NCBI RefSeq assembly: GCF_003606265.1
Contig: NZ_CP023671.1
Location: 1,798,001-1,862,000, forward strand
Reading direction: 5' to 3'
Origin: Clostridium septicum
GTDB lineage: Bacteria; Bacillota; Clostridia; Clostridiales; Clostridiaceae
DNA length: 64,000 nt
Part shown: positions 55,801-63,523 of the stretch, piece after piece
Layout of the letters: every line of letters starts with the position of its first letter
Position numbering within the stretch: position 1 is the first letter of the stretch
The notes under the pieces: model-generated
The model's database searches: none
Told to the model about the DNA's origin: nothing
Seen by the model: only the letters and a program-made list of their open reading frames with translations
Made by a program: the position numbers and the translations under genes

Positions 55801-55920
55801 TCTGAAAATATTAAAAGAGAAACTTTAACTCAAGAGATTATTTGTAATGGAGAATATGACTATATTGAAACAATAATAAATGGTGAAAAGTTAAATATGA
55901 CAGTTGAAGTTATAAAATAA
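52810..55920 (+). CDS. ileS: Isoleucyl-tRNA synthetase
   Basis: 1036 residues from the ATG at 52810; GGGAG is about eight bases upstream, and the TTG at 52804 overlaps it. It charges tRNA-Ile. The HIGH motif is in [15 protein letters not shown] (about residue 50), KMSKS in [10 protein letters not shown] (about 592), and the editing domain lies between. The length and sequence fit the long, eukaryote-like type 2 IleRS, which is often naturally mupirocin-tolerant, rather than the ~930-residue type. Controlled by the isoleucine T-box upstream. Confidence 0.97.
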   Translation: MYKKVELPKGFVGMEKNVAELWKENNVIKKNFDMNQDGEYFTFYDGPPTANGRPHVGHILTRVMKDIIPRYKVMKGYKVIRKAGWDTHGLPVELEIEKKLGISGKPQIEEYGVEKFVKECKESVFTYVNMWEKMTEQIGYWVDMDDPYVTYHNPYIESVWWALKQMWDKDLLYKGHKTMPYCPRCGTGLSSHEVSQGYKDVKDLTAIAKFKVKGEENKYILAWTTTPWTLPSNVALCINKKYDYIEAKVEDEIYVLAKELAPKVLGEDYEVIREFKGEELLGTEYEQLLPFHTPEGKAFVVIHGDFVTLSDGTGIVHIAPAYGEDDNLVAKKNGLAFINLVDLAGNFTEEVTPWAGKFVKKCDESIVNYLKEQNKLFKSEKHTHSYPHCWRCNTPLLYYPKESWFVAMTTLRDKLLENNNKINWYPDNIRTGRFGNFLENVIDWGISRDRYWGTPLPIWECECGHRECIGSIEELKTKGINVPDDIELHKPYIDNVHLKCEKCGKEMTRTAEVIDCWFDSGSMPFAQLHYPFENKELFDKNFPAQFISEAVDQTRGWFYTLLAISTAIFDRNPFENCIVLGHVLDKKGLKMSKSKGNVVDPFEVLDAQGADATRWHFYTASAPWLPTRFSIDDVAEAQRKFLSTLWNVYSFYVLYADLDKFNPLQYSDFESENVMDKWIMSKLNTLIKDVDSNLNSYQITQAALALEDFTDELSNWYVRRNRARYWAEELTDDKIGAYVTLYRVLTTLAKVAAPFVPFITEEIYQNLVVNLDPKAEESVHLCTWPMVNEKAIDKKLEEEMDLAYTIVKLGRSARNGANIKNRQPLSKILLSTDLLPEYYSHIITEELNIKEALFGADLSQYVNFEIKPNLPVLGRAYGKLIPGIRKEIAARNQMELAQKLQNGGTETINVDGTEIVLDKQSVLVTMQGLEGYAFAGEGSIGVVLDTTITPELKELGHLREIISKIQNMRKEKGFEVADKINLYVSGNDMLIDVIKKYSENIKRETLTQEIICNGEYDYIETIINGEKLNMTVEVIK

Positions 55921-55967
55921 TTATTAAACTTACTGTTTATTATAATAATATATTTAATTAGTTATTC

Positions 55968-56012
55968 AAAGAGGCTAGATATTTTTACAAAAAAATACTA
56001 GTCTCTTTAACT
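55968..56012 (+). terminator. Terminator-like hairpin after ileS
   Basis: An 11-bp stem with one G-U pair (55968-55978 with 55998-56008) with further AT pairing inside. The T run after it is weak. Confidence 0.6.
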
Positions 56013-56080
56013 TTAGTAAATTATATAGGTATATAATTTACTAAAATAGGATAAAATGTAGAAAAAGCAGATATGATGCC

Positions 56081-56109
56081 TTGTATTTTTTAGTAAATAA
56101 AGGTATAAT
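56081..56109 (+). promoter_or_regulatory. Promoter of ccpA
   Basis: TTGTAT (56081-56086), 17 bases, TATAAT (56104-56109). Confidence 0.7.
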
Positions 56110-56165
56110 ATATATTTAGGATAGATAAGATGAATTAATACTATTAAAAATGGAGTGATGTTTTA

Positions 56166-57164
56166 ATGGCTACTTCTATTAAAGATGTTGCAAGAGAAGC
56201 GGGTGTTTCAATTGCTACTGTCTCTAGAGTATTAAACGATATCGATGTTGTAAATGAAGACACAAAGAAAAAGGTATTGGATGCTATAAAAAAATTAGGA
56301 TATAGACCTAATATTGTAGCGAGAAGTTTAAAAACTCAGAGAACAAAGACAATAGGAATATTGGTTCCTGATATCTCAAGTGGGTTTTATCCAGAGATAG
56401 TTAGAGGAGCAGAAGATGTTGCAAATATTTATGATTATAATGTAATATTATGTAACTCAGATTTTGACTCAGAAAAAGAAAAAGAGTATTTAAGAGTACT
56501 TAAAGAAAAAATGGTAGATGGTGTTATCTATATGAGTTCATCATTACATGACGAAATACTTGATATAATAAATGAATTAGATTTAAAGACAGTATTAGTT
56601 GAGACTAAAGATAAAGATGGAACTTTACCAAGTGTAACCATAGATAATATAAAGGCTACTTATGAATCTACTAATTATTTATTTAATAAAGGTCTTAAGA
56701 ATATTGCTTTTGTAGGCGCTAGAAAAGATTCTATGAATGCATGGGGAGATAGATACATAGGGTATGAAAATGCTCTTAATGATAAAGGTCTTAAGATTGA
56801 TGAAGAATTAGTATTTACAGAAACTCTTAAAGTTACAACTGGATATGATGCTATAGAATCCTTTGAATCCTTAAATAAGGAGTATGACGCTGTAGTATGT
56901 GCATCAGATGAAATTGCTATGGGAGTTATTAATGGATTAAGAGATCATGGAAAAAAAGTCCCAGAAGATGTTAGTGTTATAGGATTTAACGACAATGCAG
57001 TTGCTTCAGTATTTTATCCAAAGATAACGACTATAAATCAACCTAGCTATGATATGGGATCAGTAGCTATGAGAATGCTTATAAAGTTGTTAGCTAAAAA
57101 AGAAGTTGAAGAAGCTCAATATGTTCTAGATTATAATTTAGTTGAGAGAGAAAGCTGTAAATAG
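56166..57164 (+). CDS. ccpA: LacI-family regulator, catabolite control protein A
   Basis: 332 residues. The LacI helix-turn-helix IKDVAREAGVSIATVSRVLN (5-24) is followed by the hinge NIVARSLKTQRTKTIGILVP and a periplasmic-binding-like core (FYPEIVRGAEDVA, GVINGLRDHGKKVPEDVSVIGFND, ITTINQPSYDMGSVAM). Sequence and stand-alone context without sugar genes fit clostridial CcpA, the global carbon regulator that binds cre sites with HPr-Ser-P. GGAGTGATG precedes the ATG. A 12-of-14 cre site lies just downstream at 57252. Confidence 0.88.
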   Translation: MATSIKDVAREAGVSIATVSRVLNDIDVVNEDTKKKVLDAIKKLGYRPNIVARSLKTQRTKTIGILVPDISSGFYPEIVRGAEDVANIYDYNVILCNSDFDSEKEKEYLRVLKEKMVDGVIYMSSSLHDEILDIINELDLKTVLVETKDKDGTLPSVTIDNIKATYESTNYLFNKGLKNIAFVGARKDSMNAWGDRYIGYENALNDKGLKIDEELVFTETLKVTTGYDAIESFESLNKEYDAVVCASDEIAMGVINGLRDHGKKVPEDVSVIGFNDNAVASVFYPKITTINQPSYDMGSVAMRMLIKLLAKKEVEEAQYVLDYNLVERESCK

Positions 57165-57165
57165 T

Positions 57166-57197
57166 AAAAGCGGAACTTAAAGGTTCTGCTTTTTTAT
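57166..57197 (+). terminator. Terminator of ccpA
   Basis: An 11-bp stem with one G-U pair (57166-57176 with 57183-57193), then TTATTTT. Confidence 0.85.
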
Positions 57198-57251
57198 TTT
57201 GGATATATATTGTAATTATAATAAAATTATAGTAAAATTAAGATGGGTAAA

Positions 57252-57265
57252 ATAAAACGTTTTCA
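57252..57265. promoter_or_regulatory. cre-like CcpA site
   Basis: ATAAAACGTTTTCA matches the cre consensus TGWAARCGNTNWCA at 12 of 14 positions. It overlaps the -35 position for TATAAT at 57281-57286. Confidence 0.5.
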
Positions 57266-57299
57266 AAATTCGGCTAGGTATATAATTTTAAGGGGAATA

Positions 57300-57371
57300 T
57301 TGAAATATTTAATGTGTAGATATTTTAATAAAAAGAGAAATAAAATGGGGAAAAAACAATCTTTTAATTAA
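57300..57371 (+). CDS. Putative 23-residue basic peptide
   Basis: A TTG start lies four to five bases after AAGGGG (57290-57295), downstream of a TATAAT at 57281 and the cre-like site. The peptide begins MKYLMCRYFNKKRNK and is strongly basic. The frame ends inside the hairpin that the IS1182 element interrupts. The signals line up as a small transcription unit, but a coding role is only a guess. Confidence 0.35.
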   Translation: MKYLMCRYFNKKRNKMGKKQSFN

Positions 57372-57379
57372 GATTGTTT
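57354..57379. repeat. Left copy of the 26-bp palindromic target duplication
   Basis: AAACAATCTT, a six-base loop TTAATT and AAGATTGTTT. The identical 26 bases recur at 58930-58955 on the other side of the IS1182 element. The sequence is itself the stem-loop of a terminator. Confidence 0.85.
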
Positions 57380-58929
57380 CAGTTTGTTGAAAAACCTCTG
57401 TTAAAAAACAGAGGGTTTTTCTATTATTAATTATGAATAAAACTTATATTTAAAATATCATCCAAAATAATACGAATAAAATCTAAAAGTAGCAAAGATA
57501 GTCTTGTTGCTATCTTTTTCATATTCTGCACTGCTGCAGTTAGTAGGCATTGCTCGGATACTTTTTCGCGTCCGCGGAAGCGAGCATAGCGAAGCCCATG
57601 CAAATTTTTTGAATCTGCGAAGCTTCGCTCAACTGTTTCTTTTCTTCTATTGTAAATTCCCTTTCCTTTTTCAGTTTTAAGAAAGTTCTTATTATCATCT
57701 TTATGATTTTCCCAAACATGTCGTCTAATTGTTTTATATTTAGCTTTTTATCCAAGACACTTATCTTTATGAGGGCAATACATACAAATTTCTTCAAAAC
57801 ATCTATATTCTCTATAGCCTTCTCGAGTCGTAGTTTTATATATTAACGCAACATTATTGGGGCAAATATAGATATCTTTATCATAGTCATAAATATATTT
57901 ATTCTTAGTATACATTCCTTTTTTATGAGGAGAACGTCTATATGCAACTACTGGTGTTATATCTCTATCTACAATCCCCTTGAAAATAGGATTACTTGAA
58001 TATCCTGCATCTAAACCAAGATATTTTGGCTTTATACTAAATACTTCTTTAATTCTATCTATTCTATTTAGTATTGGCTCGCTATCGCTGACATTACCAG
58101 GGGTAACATGTACATCCATAATAATATTATTTTTACTATCTACAGTTCTATGATCTAAATAAAAGAATCCTTCTGGTTTATTATCTCTCATCATATATCC
58201 ACTATCAGGATCTGTAGTACTTTTCTTAATTTGCTTTGTTTCTTCTTTTTCTTTTCTTGGTTTTAAAGGTTTTTTATTATGATTTTCTCTATCTAAATTC
58301 ACATCAATATCTAGTTGTTCTATATACTCTTTAGGTGTTACTTGTACTTCAATTTTTTCAAACTTACGCTTATTAGCATTAGCTTTTATATGTGTTGAAT
58401 CAGAGTAAAGAATCTTACCACCAACTAATCCTTTTTCCATAGCTTGAAGAACTATATTATCAAATATTTTTTGTGGAATATCAGTACCTTTAAATCTTCT
58501 AATTCTATTTTGACTTATTGTAGATGAATCTGGAATTTTTTCAGTAATTGAATAACCTAAAAACCATCTATATGCTAAGTTTACTTCTATGTCTTTAACT
58601 AGTTGCCTTTCGGAGCGGATGCCATAAAGATATCCTATAAATAACATTTTAAATAGTACTACTGGATCAACAGCTGGTCGACCATTTGTATGGCAATACA
58701 AATCATTAGTTAACTCTCTAATAAATGAAAAATCTATGTATTTATCAATTTTTCTTAATAAATGGTCTTTCGGAACTAATTGTTCTAGCATAACCACTTC
58801 CATTTCATTTTGCGCTTGTCTTCTTTCGTTTATCATCACCAAAACCTCTATGTAATAAATTAATATATTTTAAATTATATTACATATTTGTATAAAATTA
58901 AAGACTGCTGACACTTTGTCAGCAGTCTG
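57380..58929 (-). mobile_element. IS1182-family insertion sequence, inactivated
   Basis: A 1550-bp element between two copies of a 26-bp palindrome. Its ends are imperfect inverted repeats: left CAGTTTGTTGAAAAAC and right, read inward, CAGACTGCTGACAAAG, 12 of 16 alike. A strong internal stem-loop at 57391-57420 (GAAAAACC...GGGTTTTTC) lies at the left end, downstream of the transposase. The single transposase gene has a premature stop. A match to the IS1182 family rests on the transposase. Confidence 0.85.
57427..58836 (-). pseudogene. IS1182 family transposase, broken by an in-frame stop
   Basis: The frame encodes 362 residues of an IS1182 transposase (GRPAVDPVVLFKMLFIGYLY, YSDSTHIKANANKRK, LGLDAGYSSNPIF, CMYCPHKDKCLG) and then meets TAA at 57748-57750. 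Directly after it, in the same frame, the rest of the protein continues (KAKYKTIRRHVWENHKDD, ETVERSFADSKNLHGLRYAR) to a stop at 57427. So one nonsense change splits a 470-residue protein; the catalytic glutamate in ETVERSF lies beyond it. The short frame at 57540-57797 is in another frame and not real. Confidence 0.9.
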
Positions 58930-58955
58930 AAACAATCTTTTAATTAAGATTGTTT
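58930..58955. repeat. Right copy of the 26-bp palindromic target duplication
   Basis: Identical to 57354-57379 and followed here by TTTTATTATAAAA, so this copy restores a complete intrinsic terminator. Confidence 0.85.
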
Positions 58956-58970
58956 TTTTATTATAAAATT

Positions 58971-58988
58971 TAGTTGCTATCGCAACTA
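58971..58988. promoter_or_regulatory. MarR operator 1
   Basis: TAGTTGCTATCGCAACTA is a palindrome that contains the -35 (TTGCTA, 58974-58979) of the marR promoter; the -10 TAGAAT is at 58997-59002 with 17-base spacing. Confidence 0.7.
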
Positions 58989-59015
58989 AATTGTGGTAGA
59001 ATTTTAATTCGAAAA

Positions 59016-59033
59016 TAGTTGTGATAGCAACTA
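59016..59033. promoter_or_regulatory. MarR operator 2
   Basis: TAGTTGTGATAGCAACTA matches the reverse complement of operator 1 at 17 of 18 positions and lies just downstream of the expected transcription start (about 59009). Confidence 0.7.
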
Positions 59034-59049
59034 ATTTGGGAGGATTTAT

Positions 59050-59466
59050 ATGGAATGTAAAAATGAAGCTATAGGAAAGTATATTTCGGAGATATATAGG
59101 AATAGTTGTAGATTTTTTTCTAAGGAGTTTTTAAAACTTAATTTAGGTGTGGGACAATATATTTTCTTAATACAACTTTATAAAAGGGATGGGATAAATC
59201 AGGAAGAGCTATCAGAGTTATTAAAAATAGATAAAGCAAATACTGCAAGAGCTATAAAAAGACTTGAAGAAGAGGGTTATGTTATAAGAATAAGGTGCAA
59301 AGAAGATAAGAGAGCATATAATGTATTTCTTACTGATAAAGCATTAGATATAAAAGAAGAATTTTTTGGAATACTACAATCATGGGAAAATAATATAACA
59401 CAACCATTAACGGAGGAAGAGATTATTATAGTCAAAAAAATATTAAAGAAAATAACAGTAAATTAA
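59050..59466 (+). CDS. MarR family regulator
   Basis: 138 residues. The winged helix is clear: NQEELSELLKIDKANTARAIKRLEEEGYVIRIRCKEDKRAYNVFLTDKA spans about residues 48-98, with the wing DKRAYNV. It starts after GGGAGG and precedes a MATE efflux gene by 17 bases. Two matching palindromes flank its promoter, so it probably represses its own operon until an inducer binds. Confidence 0.9.
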   Translation: MECKNEAIGKYISEIYRNSCRFFSKEFLKLNLGVGQYIFLIQLYKRDGINQEELSELLKIDKANTARAIKRLEEEGYVIRIRCKEDKRAYNVFLTDKALDIKEEFFGILQSWENNITQPLTEEEIIIVKKILKKITVN

Positions 59467-59483
59467 AAATAAGGAGGGCAAAT

Positions 59484-60839
59484 ATGAATAAACAAAAGAG
59501 GTTGGGAGAAGAGAGCATACCAAAACTTTTAATTTCATTTTCAGTTCCAGCTATAATAGGAATGTTAGTAAATACTTTTTATAATATAGTTGATAGAATG
59601 TTTATTGGTCATATTCCTGATATTGGTCAATTAGCACTTACAGGTGTTGGTGTAACAATGCCTATAGTCAGCATTATATTAGGCTTTGGTTTATTACTTG
59701 GAGTTGGAACTTCTGCAAGAGTTTCCTTAAATTTAGGTTTAGGCAATAAAGAAGATGCGGAAAAGTTAATAGGGAACTCGCTAACATTATCAATAATACT
59801 AAGTGTGCTTATCACATTTATAGGATTAACATTTTCAACTAAACTTTTAAGGAGTTTTGCTGCAAGTGATAGTACAATAATTTATGCAAAAGATTATATA
59901 AATATAATTTATTTTGGAACAATATTTAATTTGATGGCATTTAGTTTAAATCATTCTATAAGAAGTGATGGAAATCCTAGAATAGCAATGTTTTCTATGT
60001 TAATTGGTGCTATAACTAATATAGTATTGGATCCAATATTTATTTTTGTATTAAATCTTGGAGTAAAAGGTGCAGCTATAGCAACAGTAATATCTCAATT
60101 AGTAAGTTGTATATGGGTTATAAGTTATTTTACAAAAGGAAAGAGTTATATAAAGTTAAGAAAAGAAAATTTAAAGTTAGAAAAAAGAATAGTAATGGCA
60201 ATAGTTACGATAGGTATGTCTCCATTTGCAATGCAAATAGCACAAAGTTTAGTTCAGGTAATTGCAAATAATTCATTAAAAATGTATGGTGGAGATTTAG
60301 CTATAGGGGCCATGGCTATAATAGCAAGTATAACAATGATATTTTCTATGCCAATAATAGGATTAAATCAAGGTGCTCAGCCTATAATAGGATATAATTA
60401 TGGTGCTAAAAAATACCATAGAGTTAAGGAAACAGTTACTTATGGAACTATAATAGCAACAATTATTATGATAATAGGATTTATATTAGTGCAATTATTT
60501 CCACATATTTTGATAAGGATGTTTAATAAGGATCCTAATCTAGTTGATATAGCTACAAATGGATTAAGAATATTCCTTTGTATGATTCCTTTTATAGGAT
60601 TCCAAATTGTAAGTTCAAGCTATTTCCAAGCAGTTGGAAAAGCTAAAATATCAATGTTTTTGAGTTTGCTAAGACAAGTTATTCTTTTAATACCATTTAT
60701 GATAATATTACCTAAATTTATTACACCATCTTTAAATGGGATATGGATAGCTGGAGCTGCATCCGATCTATTATCAGCAATAATAACTGGAATATTATTT
60801 TATAATTCAGTAAGAAAATTAAAAGAAGTTCAAAATTAA
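59484..60839 (+). CDS. MATE family multidrug efflux transporter
   Basis: 451 residues with 12 membrane helices, the usual MATE number. The opening SIPKLLISFSVPAIIGMLVNTFYNIVDRMFIG, GVGTSARVSLNLGLG, and the repeat-half counterpart MPIIGLNQGAQPIIGYNYGA fit the DinF/MepA branch. It exports organic cations or drugs with sodium or protons. Cotranscribed with the MarR gene, as in MepR-MepA. GGAGGG precedes the ATG. Confidence 0.93.
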   Translation: MNKQKRLGEESIPKLLISFSVPAIIGMLVNTFYNIVDRMFIGHIPDIGQLALTGVGVTMPIVSIILGFGLLLGVGTSARVSLNLGLGNKEDAEKLIGNSLTLSIILSVLITFIGLTFSTKLLRSFAASDSTIIYAKDYINIIYFGTIFNLMAFSLNHSIRSDGNPRIAMFSMLIGAITNIVLDPIFIFVLNLGVKGAAIATVISQLVSCIWVISYFTKGKSYIKLRKENLKLEKRIVMAIVTIGMSPFAMQIAQSLVQVIANNSLKMYGGDLAIGAMAIIASITMIFSMPIIGLNQGAQPIIGYNYGAKKYHRVKETVTYGTIIATIIMIIGFILVQLFPHILIRMFNKDPNLVDIATNGLRIFLCMIPFIGFQIVSSSYFQAVGKAKISMFLSLLRQVILLIPFMIILPKFITPSLNGIWIAGAASDLLSAIITGILFYNSVRKLKEVQN

Positions 60840-60853
60840 AGTATAATATACAA

Positions 60854-60892
60854 AAACAGGTATAAAATCAAAGATTTTATACCTGTTTATTA
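60854..60892 (+). terminator. Terminator of the MarR-MATE operon
   Basis: A perfect 16-bp stem (60854-60869 with 60873-60888), three-base loop, then ATTATT. Confidence 0.82.
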
Positions 60893-60939
60893 TTTAAAAT
60901 TAATTATTTTACTCTATAAATATATGTAAATAACTAAAA

Positions 60940-61125
60940 TTAAAGTATTCCTTCAGTTTTTAAAATACTTTCTAGCTTTTGAACCTTTTCTGTAAGAGTT
61001 AAAAATTTTTCTCTTAATAGGTTATTAGGGACTTCCGTTTCATTAATTACTTTTTCCATATCTTCTACAGTTTTTAATGCTTCATCGATATCTTGCTGAG
61101 CTAGTTTTAGGTTTGCTTCTTTCAT
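60940..61125 (-). CDS. Small coiled-coil protein (61 aa)
   Basis: The start is the ATG at 61125 after AAGGAGAC; ten upstream codons are left out. The protein is almost all helix with a heptad-like pattern (IDEALKTVEDMEKVINE, LREKFLTLTEKVQKLESIL), broken once by a Pro-Asn turn, so a helical hairpin or coiled coil is likely. I recognise no family. It is divergent from spmA. Confidence 0.65.
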   Translation of the reverse strand: MKEANLKLAQQDIDEALKTVEDMEKVINETEVPNNLLREKFLTLTEKVQKLESILKTEGIL

Positions 61126-61247
61126 AATTGAGTCTCCTTTATATGAATTATACATAATTAATATTGGTTATATTTATCGTATCATTAATAAATATTAGAT
61201 GCAAGGCATATATTTAGAAAAGAAATTTTTCTAGGTGGTGAGATAAT

Positions 61248-61823
61248 ATGATCAATTATATTTGGTTCGTAATGATATTTCTAGGAATTATAGTTGGTTT
61301 ATTTACTGGAAATGGAGATGGGATTTCTAAAGCTATTATAGGATCAGTAGACTCTACAGTAAGTCTTATAATTGGGTTAGTAGGTTTAATGTGCTTTTGG
61401 TGTGGAGTTATGAAAGTAGCAGAAAAAAGTGGACTTACTAATAAGCTAGCAAAGCTTCTAAGACCAATTTTAAGATTATTGTTTAAAGACGCAGCTAAAG
61501 ATGAAAAGGCTTTAGGAGCAATAGTTATGAACATAACGGCTAATATGATGGGATTAGGAAATGCAGCTACTCCATTTGGTATAAAGGCAATGCAAGAAAT
61601 GGATAGATTAAACAAGGAAAAGGGAACAGCATCAAATGATATGGTTCTTTTTCTAGTATTAAATGCTGCATGTATTCAATTAGTACCATCAACAATAATA
61701 TCCATTAGAGCTGCTTGTGGATCAACTAACCCAGGCTCTATTATATTACCTGCAATTTTAGCAAGCACAATAGCTGCAATTGTTGGGGTTATATGTTGTA
61801 AAATATTACAACGATATTTTTAA
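61248..61823 (+). CDS. spmA: Spore maturation protein A
   Basis: 191 residues with four or five membrane helices and a Gate (nucleoside-recognition) domain: WCGVMKVAEKSGLTNKLAKLLRPILRLLF and NITANMMGLGNAATPFGIKAM are hallmark stretches. With SpmB it is needed for full dehydration of the spore core and heat resistance. GGTGAG precedes the ATG. spmB follows after 17 bases. Confidence 0.95.
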   Translation: MINYIWFVMIFLGIIVGLFTGNGDGISKAIIGSVDSTVSLIIGLVGLMCFWCGVMKVAEKSGLTNKLAKLLRPILRLLFKDAAKDEKALGAIVMNITANMMGLGNAATPFGIKAMQEMDRLNKEKGTASNDMVLFLVLNAACIQLVPSTIISIRAACGSTNPGSIILPAILASTIAAIVGVICCKILQRYF

Positions 61824-61840
61824 TTAGGAGGAAAACCTTT

Positions 61841-62365
61841 ATGTTTAACTATTTAACCCAAAGTGTAATACCTATAATAGTAATAATAATTATTACTTAT
61901 GGAATGTTTAAAGGTAGAAAAGTATATGAATGGTTTATAGAGGGTGCTAAAGAAGGATTACAAGTTTGTTTAAACATATTTCCATATCTTTTGGCTATGA
62001 TTGTAGCAGTTCATATTTTTAGAGAGTCTAATTTATTAGATATGCTAAATAATTTAATTGCACCTTTTTCAGAATTAATAGGGTTGCCTAAAGAGGTAAC
62101 ACCCCTTGTATTAGTAAAACCATTATCAGGAAGTGGGGCAATGGGAATACTTACAGATATCTTAAAAACATATGGACCAGATACAAGTATAGGATATATA
62201 GCGTCAGTTATTATGGGGACTACAGAAACTATATTTTATACAATAACAGTATATTTTGGAGCTATACAAATAAAAAAAATAAGGCATACAATATGGGCAT
62301 CACTTTTTGCTGAAATTACTGCTATAATAGCAGCCATATTTCTAGTAGGAGCTTTAATATTATAA
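61841..62365 (+). CDS. spmB: Spore maturation protein B
   Basis: 174 residues, Gate domain membrane protein. FIEGAKEGLQVCLNIFPYLLAMIVAVHIFRES, VLVKPLSGSGAMGIL and GTTETIFYTITVYFGA fit SpmB. It acts with SpmA in spore core dehydration. AGGAGG precedes the ATG. Confidence 0.95.
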   Translation: MFNYLTQSVIPIIVIIIITYGMFKGRKVYEWFIEGAKEGLQVCLNIFPYLLAMIVAVHIFRESNLLDMLNNLIAPFSELIGLPKEVTPLVLVKPLSGSGAMGILTDILKTYGPDTSIGYIASVIMGTTETIFYTITVYFGAIQIKKIRHTIWASLFAEITAIIAAIFLVGALIL

Positions 62366-62514
62366 TTTAAAAATATTAATTAAAAGTGAAACTTTTTTTA
62401 CGTCTAATACGTCTAAATATATATAATAAAATTTATTAAAGGTAATATTTTTGTAATGAATTGATAATAATTACATTATATAATAAAACTATAAAATAAT
62501 AGGAGGTATTAAAA

Positions 62515-62733
62515 GTGAAATATAATAGTGATATGATATATCTATCAGATGAGGAAATTAAACGATTAACAATTTATTTAGCCTATGGAGTAGGACTAGG
62601 GGTATTAAGTGGTATTTTTATGGATAACATCATATTTGGATTTTCTTTAGGTGGAGTCATATCAATTATTATTGCACTATTAATATGCTTTATTAATAAA
62701 GTTTCGAAGAATACATTAGATAAAAAGAGGTGA
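62515..62733 (+). CDS. Small membrane protein (72 aa)
   Basis: GTG start with AGGAGG nine bases before it. After 20 polar residues come two helices (about 21-37 and 40-60, AYGVGLGVLSGIF and GGVISIIIALLICF) and a basic tail. I recognise no family. The Crp/Fnr regulator starts five bases after its stop, so the two are cotranscribed and may be functionally linked. Confidence 0.7.
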   Translation: MKYNSDMIYLSDEEIKRLTIYLAYGVGLGVLSGIFMDNIIFGFSLGGVISIIIALLICFINKVSKNTLDKKR

Positions 62734-62737
62734 ATAA

Positions 62738-63418
62738 ATGAACGAATTCTTAGAAGTTATAGGAGAATGTAGTATCTTTAAAAAAATAAAAAAAGAAGAT
62801 ATAAAAAACTTTATAGAAAATAGTAGTTATAAATTAGCAAGTTATGATAAAAATGATATTATAGCTGTGGAAGGTGAAGATTGTAATAGTATTGGAATAG
62901 TAGTAGATGGAATTATAGAAATTCAAAATATTTATGAGAATGGTAAGAATCTTACAATTAAAAGATTTTCTAGAGGAGATGTGTTTGGCGAAGCTTTAGT
63001 TTTTTCAAAGCAACATATATATCCAGCAACTATAATATCAGTAAGTAAGAGTAAAATTCTTTTCATAAATAAGGAAAGCATAATAAATTTTTGTTTTAAA
63101 GATGTAGACTTTTTAAATAATTTTATGTGCTTATTAAGTGAAAAAATAATCATGTTAAATAATAAAATAAGAAATACCTCTTTAAAAAGCATAAGACAAA
63201 AAATATCTAACTTTTTATTAGAACAATATAATATTAGGGAAAAAACTGTTATTAATCTTAATATTAGTAAAAAGGAGTTTGCAGAAATATTAGGGATTCC
63301 AAGACCTTCATTATCCAGAGAATTAATAAATATGAAAGATGAAGGAATTATAGATTTAAACAAAAGAGAAATAAATATTTTAGATATTGATAAATTAGAA
63401 GAAATAATGTGCAAATAA
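62738..63418 (+). CDS. Crp/Fnr family regulator (HcpR-like by context)
   Basis: 226 residues. The N-terminal cyclic-nucleotide-binding-like barrel (NDIIAVEGEDCNSIGIVVDG, SRGDVFGEALVFSKQH) is followed by a long dimer helix and a winged helix (KKEFAEILGIPRPSLSRELI, about 180-200). There is no N-terminal FNR cysteine cluster. It lies beside hcp, and a GTAAC-N4-GTTAC palindrome is centred at -41.5 of the hcp promoter. That context fits HcpR-type regulators, which respond to nitric oxide or nitrite and activate hcp. Confidence 0.85.
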   Translation: MNEFLEVIGECSIFKKIKKEDIKNFIENSSYKLASYDKNDIIAVEGEDCNSIGIVVDGIIEIQNIYENGKNLTIKRFSRGDVFGEALVFSKQHIYPATIISVSKSKILFINKESIINFCFKDVDFLNNFMCLLSEKIIMLNNKIRNTSLKSIRQKISNFLLEQYNIREKTVINLNISKKEFAEILGIPRPSLSRELINMKDEGIIDLNKREINILDIDKLEEIMCK

Positions 63419-63435
63419 AATATATATTTTATTTC

Positions 63436-63459
63436 AATCGGTAACTTATGTTACCGATT
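63436..63459. promoter_or_regulatory. Palindrome serving as regulator site and terminator, with hcp promoter
   Basis: AATCGGTAAC (63436-63445) and GTTACCGATT (63450-63459) form a perfect 10-bp inverted repeat followed by TGTTTTTT, so it can end transcription of the regulator gene. It is also a GTAAC-N4-GTTAC operator whose centre (63447.5) is 41.5 bases upstream of the start predicted from TATAAT at 63477-63482. No good -35 box is present, as expected for an activator-dependent promoter. Confidence 0.7.
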
Positions 63460-63523
63460 TGTTTTTTATTATTGTCTATAATGAGGCTATAAAATTTAAA
63501 GATAATAATTTAGGAGGTTCGTT

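Noticed and set aside
57540..57797. 85-codon minus-strand frame at the end of the IS1182 element
   Set aside because: It is in a different frame from the transposase; the true C-terminal part continues in the original frame after the stop at 57748.
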